From positions 1-20,338 of the forward strand of contig CAWUKT010000106.1 in NCBI GenBank assembly GCA_963923035.1: 20,338 bases of DNA. The letters are read 5' to 3'. Every line of letters begins with the position of its first letter. The stretch's first letter is position 1. A model generated the notes under the pieces. It searched no databases and had not been told where the DNA came from. It saw only the letters and a list, made by a program, of their open reading frames with translations. A program made the translations under genes and the position numbers. Shown in pieces: positions 1 to 8,725 of the stretch. The stretch is from CAWUKT01 sp963923035. Its GTDB lineage: Bacteria; Bacteroidota; Bacteroidia; J057; JADKCL01.

Positions 1-129
1 GCCGGCCGGTGCGCCCGGCTGAACCCAGCCAAGGCCCCCGCGCACCGAAGGTGCACCAAGCCCGCAAATCGCAGATGCGCCCACCAAAAAACACTTGAAA
101 TCCGCTGATTAAAATTTCATCTTCACCCA

Positions 130-1638
130 ATGAAGACTTCCATCCTATTGTTGGGGCTCATTGGTGCCTACTTCGTCGTTCTCTTCCTCATCTCCCTTTG
201 GACCGGCCGCAAAGCCGACGACGAAACCTTCTTCCGGGGCAAAAAATCCTCCCCCTGGTACCTCGTCGCATTTGGAATGATCGGAGCGTCTCTCAGCGGA
301 GTCACCTTCATCTCCGTCCCCGGATGGGTCGGCACCCAGCAATTCGCTTACATGCAGATGGTACTTGGATATTTTGTTGGCTACATCGTCATCGCGTACG
401 TCCTCATGCCCCTCTACTACCGCAAAAACCTCACCTCCATCTACAAATACCTGGAAGAGCGGTTCGGAACGATGACCTACAAAACCGGCGCTTCATTTTT
501 CCTGTTGTCCCGCATCCTGGGAGCTTCCTTTCGCCTGTTCCTCGTCGCCATGGTCCTCGACAAATTCGTCATGTCCCAACTGGGCGTCCCGTTCATTGTC
601 ACGGTTAGTATTTCCATTGGCTTGATCTGGGTCTATACCTACCGCGGCGGCATCAAAACCGTCGTCTGGACCGATACCCTGCAAACCCTGTTCATGCTCC
701 TCGCCGCCGGAATCACCATGTACACCATCATGGACCAAATGGAACTGAATTCACTCGGAGCCGTTTGGGACCGGGTGGCGGACAGTGGTTATGGGAAAAC
801 CTGGTTCTGGGATGTCAGCAACAAGTATTTCTTTGGAAAACAGTTCGTTGCGGGGGCATTCATCGCGATTGCGATGACAGGGTTGGACCAGGACATGATG
901 CAGAAAAACCTCACCTGCCGCACCCTCAAAGATGCCCAATTGAACATGGTCAGCCTCAGTGTCGTCCTCATCGTGGTCAACCTTGGGTTCCTGCTCCTGG
1001 GCGCGCTCCTCTTCATTTATGGAGATACGACCGGAATGACCAGCTTCGTGGATGGGGAATTGTTGGTACGGGAAGGGGGAAAAATGGTCGAGGCCAGAAC
1101 CGATGAATTGTTTCCCTACCTCGCCCTGAACCACCTGGACTCCGTGCTCGTTGTGGTCATGTTCGTCATTGGACTGGTTGCAGCCGCCTATTCCAGCGCG
1201 GATTCGGCCCTCACCGCCTTGACCACCAGCTTTTGCATCGACTTCCTGAATTTTGAGGAGCGGAAGGATGAATTCTGGAAAAAGAAAACCCGCAAATACG
1301 TCCACCTGGGCATGTCGGGGGTATTGTTCGTCGCCATCCTCATCTTTCACCAGGTCAACAATTCGGCCGTTATTGGGGCCATTTTTACCGCCGCCACCTA
1401 TACCTACGGGCCATTATTGGGTCTATACGCATTCGGACTGTTCACAAAATTCAAAGTCCACGACCAATATGTGCCCATTGTCGCGGTTTTGTCCCCGGTC
1501 TTGCTCTATTGTCTCAACCTCTTCACGGACAATTGGCTGGGTTTCGCGACCCTTCCCGCCAATGGCGCCTTCACCTTTATTGGCCTGTGTTTCTTGATTC
1601 AACGGGAAAAACAACCCATCTCCCAGGCTGTCAGTTAA
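130..1638 (+). CDS. Sodium:solute symporter (SSS family) inner-membrane transporter
   Basis: A 502-residue, very hydrophobic protein of normal length for the SSS family (LeuT fold, about 13-14 membrane helices), which uses the sodium gradient to import a solute. Visible family signatures: the helix-1 region GASLSGVTFISVPGW (residues 52-66), the GGIKTVVWTDTLQ block (173-185), TGLDQDMMQKNL (250-261), and a helix with AAAYSSADSALTALTT (351-366). The Ala/Ser/Ser of that last helix corresponds to the sodium-binding helix known from vSGLT and SGLT proteins. A polar loop at about 299-328 and a lysine-rich loop at about 377-389 separate helices. The ATG at 130 gives a short N-terminus followed at once by a membrane helix. 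No Shine-Dalgarno is seen, as is usual in Bacteroidota. Substrate cannot be read from the sequence; sugars, amino acids, pantothenate or sialic acid are all carried by relatives. The 142-nt gap to PorU contains a promoter-like motif, so the two need not be one operon. Confidence 0.93.
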   Translation: MKTSILLLGLIGAYFVVLFLISLWTGRKADDETFFRGKKSSPWYLVAFGMIGASLSGVTFISVPGWVGTQQFAYMQMVLGYFVGYIVIAYVLMPLYYRKNLTSIYKYLEERFGTMTYKTGASFFLLSRILGASFRLFLVAMVLDKFVMSQLGVPFIVTVSISIGLIWVYTYRGGIKTVVWTDTLQTLFMLLAAGITMYTIMDQMELNSLGAVWDRVADSGYGKTWFWDVSNKYFFGKQFVAGAFIAIAMTGLDQDMMQKNLTCRTLKDAQLNMVSLSVVLIVVNLGFLLLGALLFIYGDTTGMTSFVDGELLVREGGKMVEARTDELFPYLALNHLDSVLVVVMFVIGLVAAAYSSADSALTALTTSFCIDFLNFEERKDEFWKKKTRKYVHLGMSGVLFVAILIFHQVNNSAVIGAIFTAATYTYGPLLGLYAFGLFTKFKVHDQYVPIVAVLSPVLLYCLNLFTDNWLGFATLPANGAFTFIGLCFLIQREKQPISQAVS

Positions 1639-1648
1639 TTTGTCCTTT

Positions 1649-1696
1649 TGACGTCAGCAGATTGACAACCCAGTCCCCTAAACTGTGTTATATTTG
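1649..1696 (+). promoter_or_regulatory. Candidate porU promoter with upstream TGACGTCA palindrome
   Basis: TATATTTG at 1689-1696 matches the Bacteroidota -7 element TAnnTTTG exactly. TTGACA at 1662-1667 lies upstream with 21 nt between the two, slightly long for the -33 element. A perfect 8-bp palindrome, TGACGTCA, sits at 1649-1656 just upstream and could be an operator. Transcription would begin near 1703, which leaves the GTG at 1685 outside the mRNA and supports the ATG at 1781 as the porU start. This is pattern matching only. Confidence 0.45.
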
Positions 1697-1707
1697 ATAA
1701 CTAGGGG

Positions 1708-1739
1708 AGACCTATTTTTACCCCAATTGGGACAGGTCT
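1708..1739 (+). promoter_or_regulatory. Potential stem-loop in the porU 5' leader
   Basis: AGACCT at 1708-1713 is perfectly complementary to AGGTCT at 1734-1739. Nested between them is the perfect 10-bp palindrome CCCAATTGGG (1722-1731). GGGG at 1704-1707 can pair instead with CCCC at 1721-1724, so two mutually exclusive folds are possible. It would lie in the untranslated leader about 40 nt before the porU ATG. No known riboswitch or leader family is recognised. Confidence 0.3.
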
Positions 1740-1780
1740 TCTCGCTAATTTTGAAGAACTTCCTGGAAGAAGATAGATTT

Positions 1781-4700
1781 ATGCGGAATACACTGAAATG
1801 CTGGACCCTTGCATTCCTATTTGCGACGACTGGTACGTTCCTGTTTGCCCAGGAAAATCGTACAGCCGCTCCTCAACCCGTTTCTTTTTTCAACGGTTCC
1901 AGCGGGACCTTTTCCCCTGAATGGGTAGCCCCGATCAAGGTGAGCCCGCTTTCTGACGTGAATGGGCTCGTAGATGCTCCCCTGTTCAAAGGAGCAGCAT
2001 TCGACAATGCCATCGTCAACCTTCCCTACAAAGACGTCGTCGTTGCCATCCGTCCAGATGAGAGATTGGTGTTGGCGGATGTGAACGGAGAAGGATATTC
2101 GGAAGAAAGCGTCTCTTATTTTGGGAAAACACTTCAGGAAAGTAAAATCCGCATCCAGAGTGATTGGTACCCGGCCAAGGCAGTAGAAGTCGGTGAAGTC
2201 GAAATCCGCGCCGGCCAGTATTTCCAACACCTCCGCATCTATCCCCTTCAAATTAGCCCCACCGGTGGCCGGATTCGGAAAGCCACCTCCATCAACTACG
2301 CCCTCAACCGCGAGCGCATTCCCCAGCCCCTCACTTCTTCCAACAAGTCCTACGCCGACAACTCCGTCCTCTCCAGCGGAAGCTGGGTCAAAGTCGGTGT
2401 GACCGGAGATGGCGTTTACCGCCTCGATTACCAGACTTTCCAGGACCTCGGTTTGAATCCCTCCAGCATTGATCCGCGGACCATCCGTGTCCACGGCAAA
2501 GGCGGCGGCGTCCTTCCCCAAACCGCCGGTGAATTCCCCTACGATGACCTCCCCGAAAACTCCATCTGGGTATCGGGCGAAGCCGACGGAAGATTTGATC
2601 CCGGAGATTTTGTCTTGTTCTACGGCCAATCTCCCCACACCTGGGAATGGAATGACCGGGTCGACCAATGGATCCACAACTACAACGTCTATACCGACAC
2701 CACCTACTATTTCCTCTCTTACGGACAAGGAAATGGGAAACGAATTGTCCAGGCCCAATCTCCCGGCGGCGTCACCCAAACCCCGGCCTATACCGACAAA
2801 TTCGTCTACCACGAAGTCGATGACTTCAATCCCCTTGGATCGGGCCGCGTCTGGTTGGGCGAATCATTTGACCTGACCACCAGCCGCACCTTCAGCTTTG
2901 GCATTGGCAATCCCGTCGCCAATTCCAACGTCCAGGTGACCGCTCGGATTGGAGGCCGTTCCAATGTTCCCAGTTCGTTCAGCATCCGGGAAAATGGAAC
3001 CACCTATGCGACCATTTCGGTCCCCAATACGAATACTTCCATCTACGGCAACTACTGGTACCGGTCCAATTACCAGACCTTCAACGTGCCCGTCAGCAAC
3101 CTCGGAGACGGCAGTCTCGATTTGAACCTGACCTATTCCAAGCCGCTGACCAGTTCCATCGGCTATTTGGATTACCTCGAAGTGGTCTACCAACAGCGGC
3201 TCAATGCCAATAGCCAGGCCACCTATAGCTTTTATGCCCGGGAAAATGTAGGTCCCGGCGAAGTCCAGCAATTCAACCTGCCGGGCAGTGGAAGCGGTTA
3301 TCGCATCTGGGACCTGACGGACCCGGTCAACGTACGGGAGCAAGTCCTGTCCGTTTCTGGCAATACGGCCAGTTTTGCGGCGGCGACCGATTCGGTCAAG
3401 GCCTTCTATGCCTTCAACGGCAGTGGCTACCGCTCTCCGGCGAGCCTTCGCCGGATCGGCAACCAAAACCTGCACGCCCTGCCGCAGGCAGAATACCTCA
3501 TTATCAGCCACTCCAATTACCTGAGCGCGGCCAACCGCCTCGCCCAATACCACCGCAATTTCTTCGGTCGCACGGTCAACGTTATCAATGTCGCCCAGAT
3601 CTACAATGAATTTTCCAGCGGCATGATCGACCCCACCGCCATCCGGGACTTCATCAAGATGTTCTACGACCGGGCCATGGACGATGGCTCCGAAATGCCC
3701 CGCTACGTCCTCATGATGGGCGATGGCAGCTACGATTACAAGTACCGGACCACCCAGGAACTCTCCAATTTTATTCCGACTTACCAGAGCCGGAAGTCCC
3801 AGCGCCCCACGGAATCGTATACCAGCGATGACTACTACGGCTTTTTGGACGACGGGGAAGGCTTCTGGGGTGAAGGAGCTAGTTTGGAGGGGGGAAATGA
3901 AGACCTGATGTTCCTGGCCGAAGGAGATACCCAGATTACCACCCACGGATTGGACGTCGCCATTGGGCGGATGCCGGTGAACTCAATCGAGGAAGCCAAT
4001 ACCGTCGTGGACAAGGTCATCAACTACATCTCGGATGCCAGCGGCTTTGGGCCGTGGCGGAACCGGGTGGTGCTGGTCGCAGACCACAAGGACGCCGATG
4101 GCCAGATCCACATTTCCCAGGCCGACAGCTATACCGACGACATTGAGACCCAGCAGCCATGTATGAACATCGACAAGATCTACATGGACAACTACCTGAT
4201 GGAGAATACGGCCTCCGGGTCCCGGTTCCCGGATGGGAAAGACGCGTTGATCCAAACCTTGAACGAGGGCAGCCTCATCGTCAACTATACCGGTCACGGC
4301 GGCGAAGTGGGTTGGTCCAATGCCTCCATTCTGGACATTTCTGACATCAACAACCTCGAGAATGGCAACCGCCTTGCGGCGTATGTGACCGCCACCTGCG
4401 AATTTGGCCGGTGGGACGATCCGGGTCGCCAGAGCGGGGCTGAAATCATGTTCATCCGCCCTGATGGCGGATCCATTGCCATGTTCACCACCGTTCGGGT
4501 GGTGTACTCCGGCCCCAACTACTTCCTCAACCAAGCATTCTACCAGCACGTATTCGACCTCGATACCGCGGACAACAGCTCCCTTCCCATGGGCGAGATT
4601 TTCCGCCGCACGAAAAATGACAGCTGGCTCGGTGGCATCAACAACCGGAACTTCTCCCTGATGGGCGACCCCGCCATGCCTTTGGCCTATCCCCAGTTGC

Positions 4701-5767
4701 AGGCCCGCGTCACCTCCATCAACAATGTCACGACCCAAGACAACGTAGTGGACACGCTCAGCGCCCTGACCAAAGTGGTCATCTCCGGCGAAGTGGTCGA
4801 CCAGAATGGCAACTTCATCGACACCTACTCCGGCAGCTTGTTTGCCACAGTCTACGACAAGCCCTCCCGTTTTACCACCCGCCGCTCTCCCTATACCTTC
4901 AATTGGCAGCGCAACCGCGTTTTCAATGGTTCCGCGACGGTGAATAACGGCCGCTTCTCCTTTGAATTCGTTGTGCCGATTGACATCTCCTATGACGATG
5001 GATTTGGTAAAATCAGCCTCTACCTCCAAAACGCCAGCCTGGATGCCGCCGGATGCAACGAAAACATCTTCATTGGTGGAGCCAGTGGCAGCCCGATAAG
5101 CGACGATACGCCTCCGGAAATGGACCTGTTCATGAACGATGAGAAGTTTGTGGATGGCGGAATGGTAGGCCCCGACCCAACCCTGTTGGCGGATATTTAC
5201 GATGAGAATGGCCTGAACACGGTAGGAACCGGTATTGGGCACGAATTGACCGCCGTATTGGATGGGGACGAGAACAATGTGATCGTGCTGAATGACTTCT
5301 ACGCTGCCTCCAAGGACAGCTACCAGGAAGGCCGCATTTCTTATCCCTTCTCCCAACTTTCCACGGGCGAGCACGAATTGGAAGTGAAGGTGTGGGACGT
5401 CGCAAACAACAGTGCCACGCGCAAGGTTACCTTTGTCGTCGCCGACGACGCCAGCATTGCCTTGGGCCATGTTCTCAACTATCCAAACCCCTTCACCACC
5501 AATACCCAATTCTACGTCGAGCACAACCGCAACGGCCGGCCGTTGAATGTCCAGATCAAGATTTTCACCGTGAGTGGCCGTCTGGTCAAGACCCTCAACG
5601 ATTCCTTCTTCGCGGATGGCAACCTCTACTGCGACCTCGAATGGGATGGTTTGGATGACTACGGCGACGCTTTGGGACGGGGAGTCTACGTCTATCAGGT
5701 GATGGTCAAAGATGAGTCTACGGGAGAAAAGGTCAACCGCTTCGAGAAGCTGGTCGTTCTGCGCTAA
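1781..5767 (+). CDS. porU: Type IX secretion system sortase PorU (peptidase C25 family)
   Basis: A 1,328-residue outer-membrane-associated cysteine protease. Family knowledge: PorU removes the C-terminal signal of T9SS cargo and attaches cargo to anionic LPS. The ATG at 1781 begins a clear signal peptide (hydrophobic core about residues 9-22, ending LFAQ). An open frame back to a GTG at 1685 adds 32 residues that would bury the signal, so it was not used. Order of parts: N-terminal region with VKVGVTGDGVYRLDY typical of PorU; gingipain-like C25 domain about 571-966, starting EYLIISHSN; catalytic His839 in NYTGHGGEVGW and Cys873 in TATCEFGRWDDP, about 34 residues apart as in gingipains; an Ig-like section about 1100-1225; and a terminal FlgD/CTD-like domain from about 1229 (NYPNPFTTNTQF to GRGVYVYQVMVKD). 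It is longer than P. gingivalis PorU (about 1,160). porV, often adjacent elsewhere, is not here; the next genes are convergent. Confidence 0.93.
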   Translation: MRNTLKCWTLAFLFATTGTFLFAQENRTAAPQPVSFFNGSSGTFSPEWVAPIKVSPLSDVNGLVDAPLFKGAAFDNAIVNLPYKDVVVAIRPDERLVLADVNGEGYSEESVSYFGKTLQESKIRIQSDWYPAKAVEVGEVEIRAGQYFQHLRIYPLQISPTGGRIRKATSINYALNRERIPQPLTSSNKSYADNSVLSSGSWVKVGVTGDGVYRLDYQTFQDLGLNPSSIDPRTIRVHGKGGGVLPQTAGEFPYDDLPENSIWVSGEADGRFDPGDFVLFYGQSPHTWEWNDRVDQWIHNYNVYTDTTYYFLSYGQGNGKRIVQAQSPGGVTQTPAYTDKFVYHEVDDFNPLGSGRVWLGESFDLTTSRTFSFGIGNPVANSNVQVTARIGGRSNVPSSFSIRENGTTYATISVPNTNTSIYGNYWYRSNYQTFNVPVSNLGDGSLDLNLTYSKPLTSSIGYLDYLEVVYQQRLNANSQATYSFYARENVGPGEVQQFNLPGSGSGYRIWDLTDPVNVREQVLSVSGNTASFAAATDSVKAFYAFNGSGYRSPASLRRIGNQNLHALPQAEYLIISHSNYLSAANRLAQYHRNFFGRTVNVINVAQIYNEFSSGMIDPTAIRDFIKMFYDRAMDDGSEMPRYVLMMGDGSYDYKYRTTQELSNFIPTYQSRKSQRPTESYTSDDYYGFLDDGEGFWGEGASLEGGNEDLMFLAEGDTQITTHGLDVAIGRMPVNSIEEANTVVDKVINYISDASGFGPWRNRVVLVADHKDADGQIHISQADSYTDDIETQQPCMNIDKIYMDNYLMENTASGSRFPDGKDALIQTLNEGSLIVNYTGHGGEVGWSNASILDISDINNLENGNRLAAYVTATCEFGRWDDPGRQSGAEIMFIRPDGGSIAMFTTVRVVYSGPNYFLNQAFYQHVFDLDTADNSSLPMGEIFRRTKNDSWLGGINNRNFSLMGDPAMPLAYPQLQARVTSINNVTTQDNVVDTLSALTKVVISGEVVDQNGNFIDTYSGSLFATVYDKPSRFTTRRSPYTFNWQRNRVFNGSATVNNGRFSFEFVVPIDISYDDGFGKISLYLQNASLDAAGCNENIFIGGASGSPISDDTPPEMDLFMNDEKFVDGGMVGPDPTLLADIYDENGLNTVGTGIGHELTAVLDGDENNVIVLNDFYAASKDSYQEGRISYPFSQLSTGEHELEVKVWDVANNSATRKVTFVVADDASIALGHVLNYPNPFTTNTQFYVEHNRNGRPLNVQIKIFTVSGRLVKTLNDSFFADGNLYCDLEWDGLDDYGDALGRGVYVYQVMVKDESTGEKVNRFEKLVVLR

Positions 5768-5786
5768 TTCTTCTTCTCCAAATACA

Positions 5787-5822
5787 ATCAGCCCCGCTTT
5801 CGACATCGGAAGCGGGGCTGAT
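5787..5822. terminator. Bidirectional terminator between porU and the convergent glycan operon
   Basis: Near-perfect hairpin: arms 5787-5802 and 5807-5822, 16 bp with one G-U pair, loop ACAT. It begins 20 nt after the porU stop and ends 3 nt past the end of the asnB-like stop codon on the other strand. Short T-rich sequence follows in both directions (CATTTAGG on plus, TTGTATTTGG on minus), so it can end both convergent transcripts. Confidence 0.8.
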
Positions 5823-5825
5823 CAT

Positions 5826-7670
5826 TTAGGATTCCACTGAATTTCTTTCCATCCAATCCTCCAGCACCACCCACACCCAAATGTGGATCCACAACCAGGG
5901 CCCCTGGCCGCGTTGGAATTCGTTCCAGACCTTCATCAGGAAGTTGGGGTCAACGATTCCCCGCTCCGCCAGCCGCTTCCACCTTTCCTGGGCCCAGGCC
6001 TTCAATTCTCCCCGCAGCCATTGCTCCCAGGGAAAGACAAAGCCCATTTTCTTCCGGTGGACCACCTCGCCGGGCAGCAAATCCCCCATCGCCTCCACCA
6101 ACAACTGCTTCGGATAGCCCGGCCACTTCACCTGATCGGGGATTCCCAATACGTACTCGACCAACTCATGGTCGAAAAAGGGCACCCGGGCCTCCAACGC
6201 ATGCGCCATGCTCATCTGGTCCATGTCCCGCAGCAATACCGATTGCGTATAACTGCGGATTTCTCCCCAGGAAACCTTGGACAGCATCTCAGAGAACTGA
6301 TCCGCTTCCGCGACAATGCCCTGCAGCGGATGTCCCAAGCCCTCCTGCCCCACCAATTGCTTGGAGACCGGCCAGTCAAAGATGGTCCGATAGACAGGAT
6401 ATACCCGTTGGAAATCGGCCTGGGGCAGCTTCAGCAAGGCGGTTTTCTTGGCCGCTTGGCGGCCTTTTCGGAAGGTCCCGTAGACGCTTCCCAGAAGCCG
6501 CCGCAACGGCGCCGGCAAACGCATGGGCGCACTCTGAAGGATGCCCGGCAATTGGGTGAAGACCGGGTAACCGGCGAACAATTCGTCGCCGCCGAGGCCT
6601 GAGAGGGCCACGGTGATGCCCTGGGCGCGGGTGACACCCGCGACAACATAGCTGTTGATCCCGTCGCCGGAGGGATGGTCCATCGCCGCCAATGCAGCGG
6701 GCAGCTGGTCCAGAAAGTCCTGCGGCTTCAGCAGGATCGGATGGTGACGGGTATTGTAACGGTCGGCCACCATTTGGGACCAGGGAGATTCATCGAATTC
6801 TTTTTCCTGGAAAATGACCGAGAAGGTGTCAACTGGTTGATCCGAGGCCTGGGCCATCAGGGCGACGATGGCACTCGAATCAATGCCTCCGCTCAGGAAA
6901 GCTCCGAGGGGGACGTCGGATAGCATTCGGCGTTCGACTGCTTTGGAAAGCAATTCCAATACGCGCTTTTGGGCCTGGGCCCGGTCGTGGTGCTTTCCTT
7001 CCTGGTTGAAATCTCCAGGCTTCCAAAACGAATCCCGTTCGATTTTCCCCAACTTCCACACCATATATTCTCCCGCGCCCAACATCTCTACGCCTTCTAC
7101 CAAGCTCTGCGCTCCGTAGGTCGTCATATAGCACAGATAATTGGCAAGGGCCGAGTGGTTCAGACGGGGCGGTCTGGAACCAATTTTCATCAAGGCCCGG
7201 ACTTCAGAGGCGAAGCGCAGGCTGCCATTCTCTACCTGAAAATAGAGCGGCTTGATTCCCATCCGATCCCGGGCCACCAGGAGAGTTCGTTCTTCCTGAT
7301 CCCAAATCGCCAGGGCAAACATCCCGTTGAGGCGATGCAAAAAGTCCTTGCCCCAATGGGCGTAGGCGGCCAGAATGACTTCGGTATCCGTTTCCGTCTT
7401 CCATTCCTGGGCCGGAAGTTGGGCTTGGATCTCGCGGAAATTGTAAATCTCGCCGTTGTGGATGAGGGAATAGCGGCCATCGGGGCTGGACATGGGTTGG
7501 GCGCCGCGGGGCGAGGTGTCCAGAATGGACAAGCGCAGGTGCATCAGGGTCACTTCGGGGGCCGAAAAATGGCCCCTGTCATCGGGTCCCCGGTGAGCCA
7601 AGGCCGCAAACAATTGTTCCCGCTCAGCGGGGGTCCATTCCTGACCGGCAATGCCTGCAATCCCACACAT
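5826..7670 (-). CDS. AsnB-like glutamine-dependent amidotransferase (asparagine synthase family) of a polysaccharide cluster
   Basis: A 614-residue cytoplasmic enzyme. The N-terminal class II glutaminase domain (about 1-200) starts MCGIAGIAG, so Cys2 is the nucleophile after Met removal. HRGPD (26-30), NGEIYN (72-77) and ARDRMGIKPLY (133-143) are also present. The C-terminal synthetase domain carries the ATP pyrophosphatase loop SGGIDSS (260-266) and LSGLGGDELFAGYP further on. All expected catalytic motifs are intact. At 614 residues it is longer than E. coli AsnB (554) and fits the roughly 600-650-residue type common in exopolysaccharide and O-antigen clusters, some of which (WbpS-like) amidate uronic-acid sugars rather than make asparagine. 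Its ATG shares one base with the stop of the upstream glycosyltransferase (TAATG), implying translational coupling. It is the last gene of the operon. The sugar-amidation role is inferred from context; ordinary asparagine synthesis is not excluded. Confidence 0.9.
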   Translation of the reverse strand: MCGIAGIAGQEWTPAEREQLFAALAHRGPDDRGHFSAPEVTLMHLRLSILDTSPRGAQPMSSPDGRYSLIHNGEIYNFREIQAQLPAQEWKTETDTEVILAAYAHWGKDFLHRLNGMFALAIWDQEERTLLVARDRMGIKPLYFQVENGSLRFASEVRALMKIGSRPPRLNHSALANYLCYMTTYGAQSLVEGVEMLGAGEYMVWKLGKIERDSFWKPGDFNQEGKHHDRAQAQKRVLELLSKAVERRMLSDVPLGAFLSGGIDSSAIVALMAQASDQPVDTFSVIFQEKEFDESPWSQMVADRYNTRHHPILLKPQDFLDQLPAALAAMDHPSGDGINSYVVAGVTRAQGITVALSGLGGDELFAGYPVFTQLPGILQSAPMRLPAPLRRLLGSVYGTFRKGRQAAKKTALLKLPQADFQRVYPVYRTIFDWPVSKQLVGQEGLGHPLQGIVAEADQFSEMLSKVSWGEIRSYTQSVLLRDMDQMSMAHALEARVPFFDHELVEYVLGIPDQVKWPGYPKQLLVEAMGDLLPGEVVHRKKMGFVFPWEQWLRGELKAWAQERWKRLAERGIVDPNFLMKVWNEFQRGQGPWLWIHIWVWVVLEDWMERNSVES

Positions 7671-8725
7671 TAGCTTCCAGCGATTTTATTGAGGGTCGCG
7701 GCCCAGGTGGCCGGCGAAATCTGTTGGGACAGCTCGTGGCTCCGACGCCCCATGGTATTCAATGCTGCATCTGAACTCTCCATCGCTGCCTGGAGCGCCG
7801 CTTTGAGCGAGACCTGGTCTTCGGCCTGGTGGAGCCATCCATTGTAGCCCGTCCGGAGAAAAGCCGTCGTGGCCCCGGTGGTATGCGACGCAATGACCGG
7901 CATGCCGGCCGCCGAGAACTCGTGCAAAGTCACCGCCCAAGGATCATAGCGGCTTGGCAGCAAAAAGACGCCCGCGTCCCGGGTCAGTTCCGGCAATTGG
8001 TCCGGCTGGACAAATTCCCGGATCGTGACGCCCGGCAAGCCGGGCAGCTCATCCCGCAGGGGACCCGCACCATAAATGTCCAGGCTCCATTCCTGTTGTC
8101 CCGCTTCCCACAGCTCTTTCCACGCCCCCAACAACTCCCACAGGCCCTTGATCTCATGCAAGCGCCCCACAAACAGAAACTTGCGGGGGAATTGTTCCTC
8201 CTTTTTCCTTTTCTCTTCTTCGTACACCTCCCAAAACCGTTCCACATCCGCCGAATACATCCCGATCTCGATCTGCTCTCGGGGAAAGCCCAATCGACGG
8301 GCATATTCGTACTGCCACAGACCCGGGACCCAGGCATGAGAGAAGCAGGGCCGAATGAAAAAGGGACTGGCCGCGACGGCGATCTTCTGGCGACGATTCC
8401 CGTGCCATTGGGCGTCAAAGGCCGCCACGACGGGAATCCCCTGCCGACGGAGACGCTTCGCCACCTTCAAATAGGGGCGATCAATCCAGCCCGTCACGTA
8501 GACCACATCCGGTTGTACCTGCTGCGCCAATTGCTCCAGGCCAGCATTGTCGAGGTCCCGCCGTTCGTAATAGGTAATCCCGGGCTCGTCCTCAAATTGG
8601 AAAGGAGCCTCCGGATTCACCGGCCAGCGCACGATGTGAAATTCCCCGCCGTAGGTCGCGACATGGTGCCGGACACAAGCGAGGAAATACCCTGCCATCT
8701 CGGAGTATAGGACCAGGATTCTCAT
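7670..8725 (-). CDS. GT-B fold glycosyltransferase (GT4-like)
   Basis: A 351-residue cytoplasmic or membrane-associated enzyme expected to transfer a sugar from a nucleotide-sugar donor during surface glycan assembly. The N-terminal acceptor half is divergent: MRILVLYSEMAGYF, then QPDVVYVTGW (71-80). The C-terminal donor half is recognisable: FVGRLHEIKG (185-194), IYGAGPLRDEL (218-228), FLLPSRYDPWAVTLHEFSAA (253-272), GMPVIAS (274-280). The usual EX7E motif appears as D261-x7-E269, a conservative first-position change. Its ATG lies inside the stop of the upstream polymerase gene (4-nt ATGA overlap) and its TAA overlaps the next ATG, so the three genes form one tightly coupled operon. Donor and acceptor sugars cannot be predicted. 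Confidence 0.87.
   Translation of the reverse strand: MRILVLYSEMAGYFLACVRHHVATYGGEFHIVRWPVNPEAPFQFEDEPGITYYERRDLDNAGLEQLAQQVQPDVVYVTGWIDRPYLKVAKRLRRQGIPVVAAFDAQWHGNRRQKIAVAASPFFIRPCFSHAWVPGLWQYEYARRLGFPREQIEIGMYSADVERFWEVYEEEKRKKEEQFPRKFLFVGRLHEIKGLWELLGAWKELWEAGQQEWSLDIYGAGPLRDELPGLPGVTIREFVQPDQLPELTRDAGVFLLPSRYDPWAVTLHEFSAAGMPVIASHTTGATTAFLRTGYNGWLHQAEDQVSLKAALQAAMESSDAALNTMGRRSHELSQQISPATWAATLNKIAGS

Noticed and set aside
1..129. GC-rich pairing segments at the left edge, GGTGCGC (8-14) with GCGCACC (40-46)
   Set aside because: It may be the terminator of a gene to the left, but the stem has large internal loops, no T-run, and the upstream gene is not visible.
1685..1780. 32-residue N-terminal extension of PorU from a GTG
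   Set aside because: It overlaps the predicted promoter element and would place residues before a complete signal peptide that starts at the ATG at 1781.
3983..5806. 607-codon minus-strand frame antisense to porU
   Set aside because: It covers the PorU catalytic region and C-terminus, crosses the terminator hairpin, and shows a Val/Gly/Asp-rich composition typical of a complementary-strand artefact.
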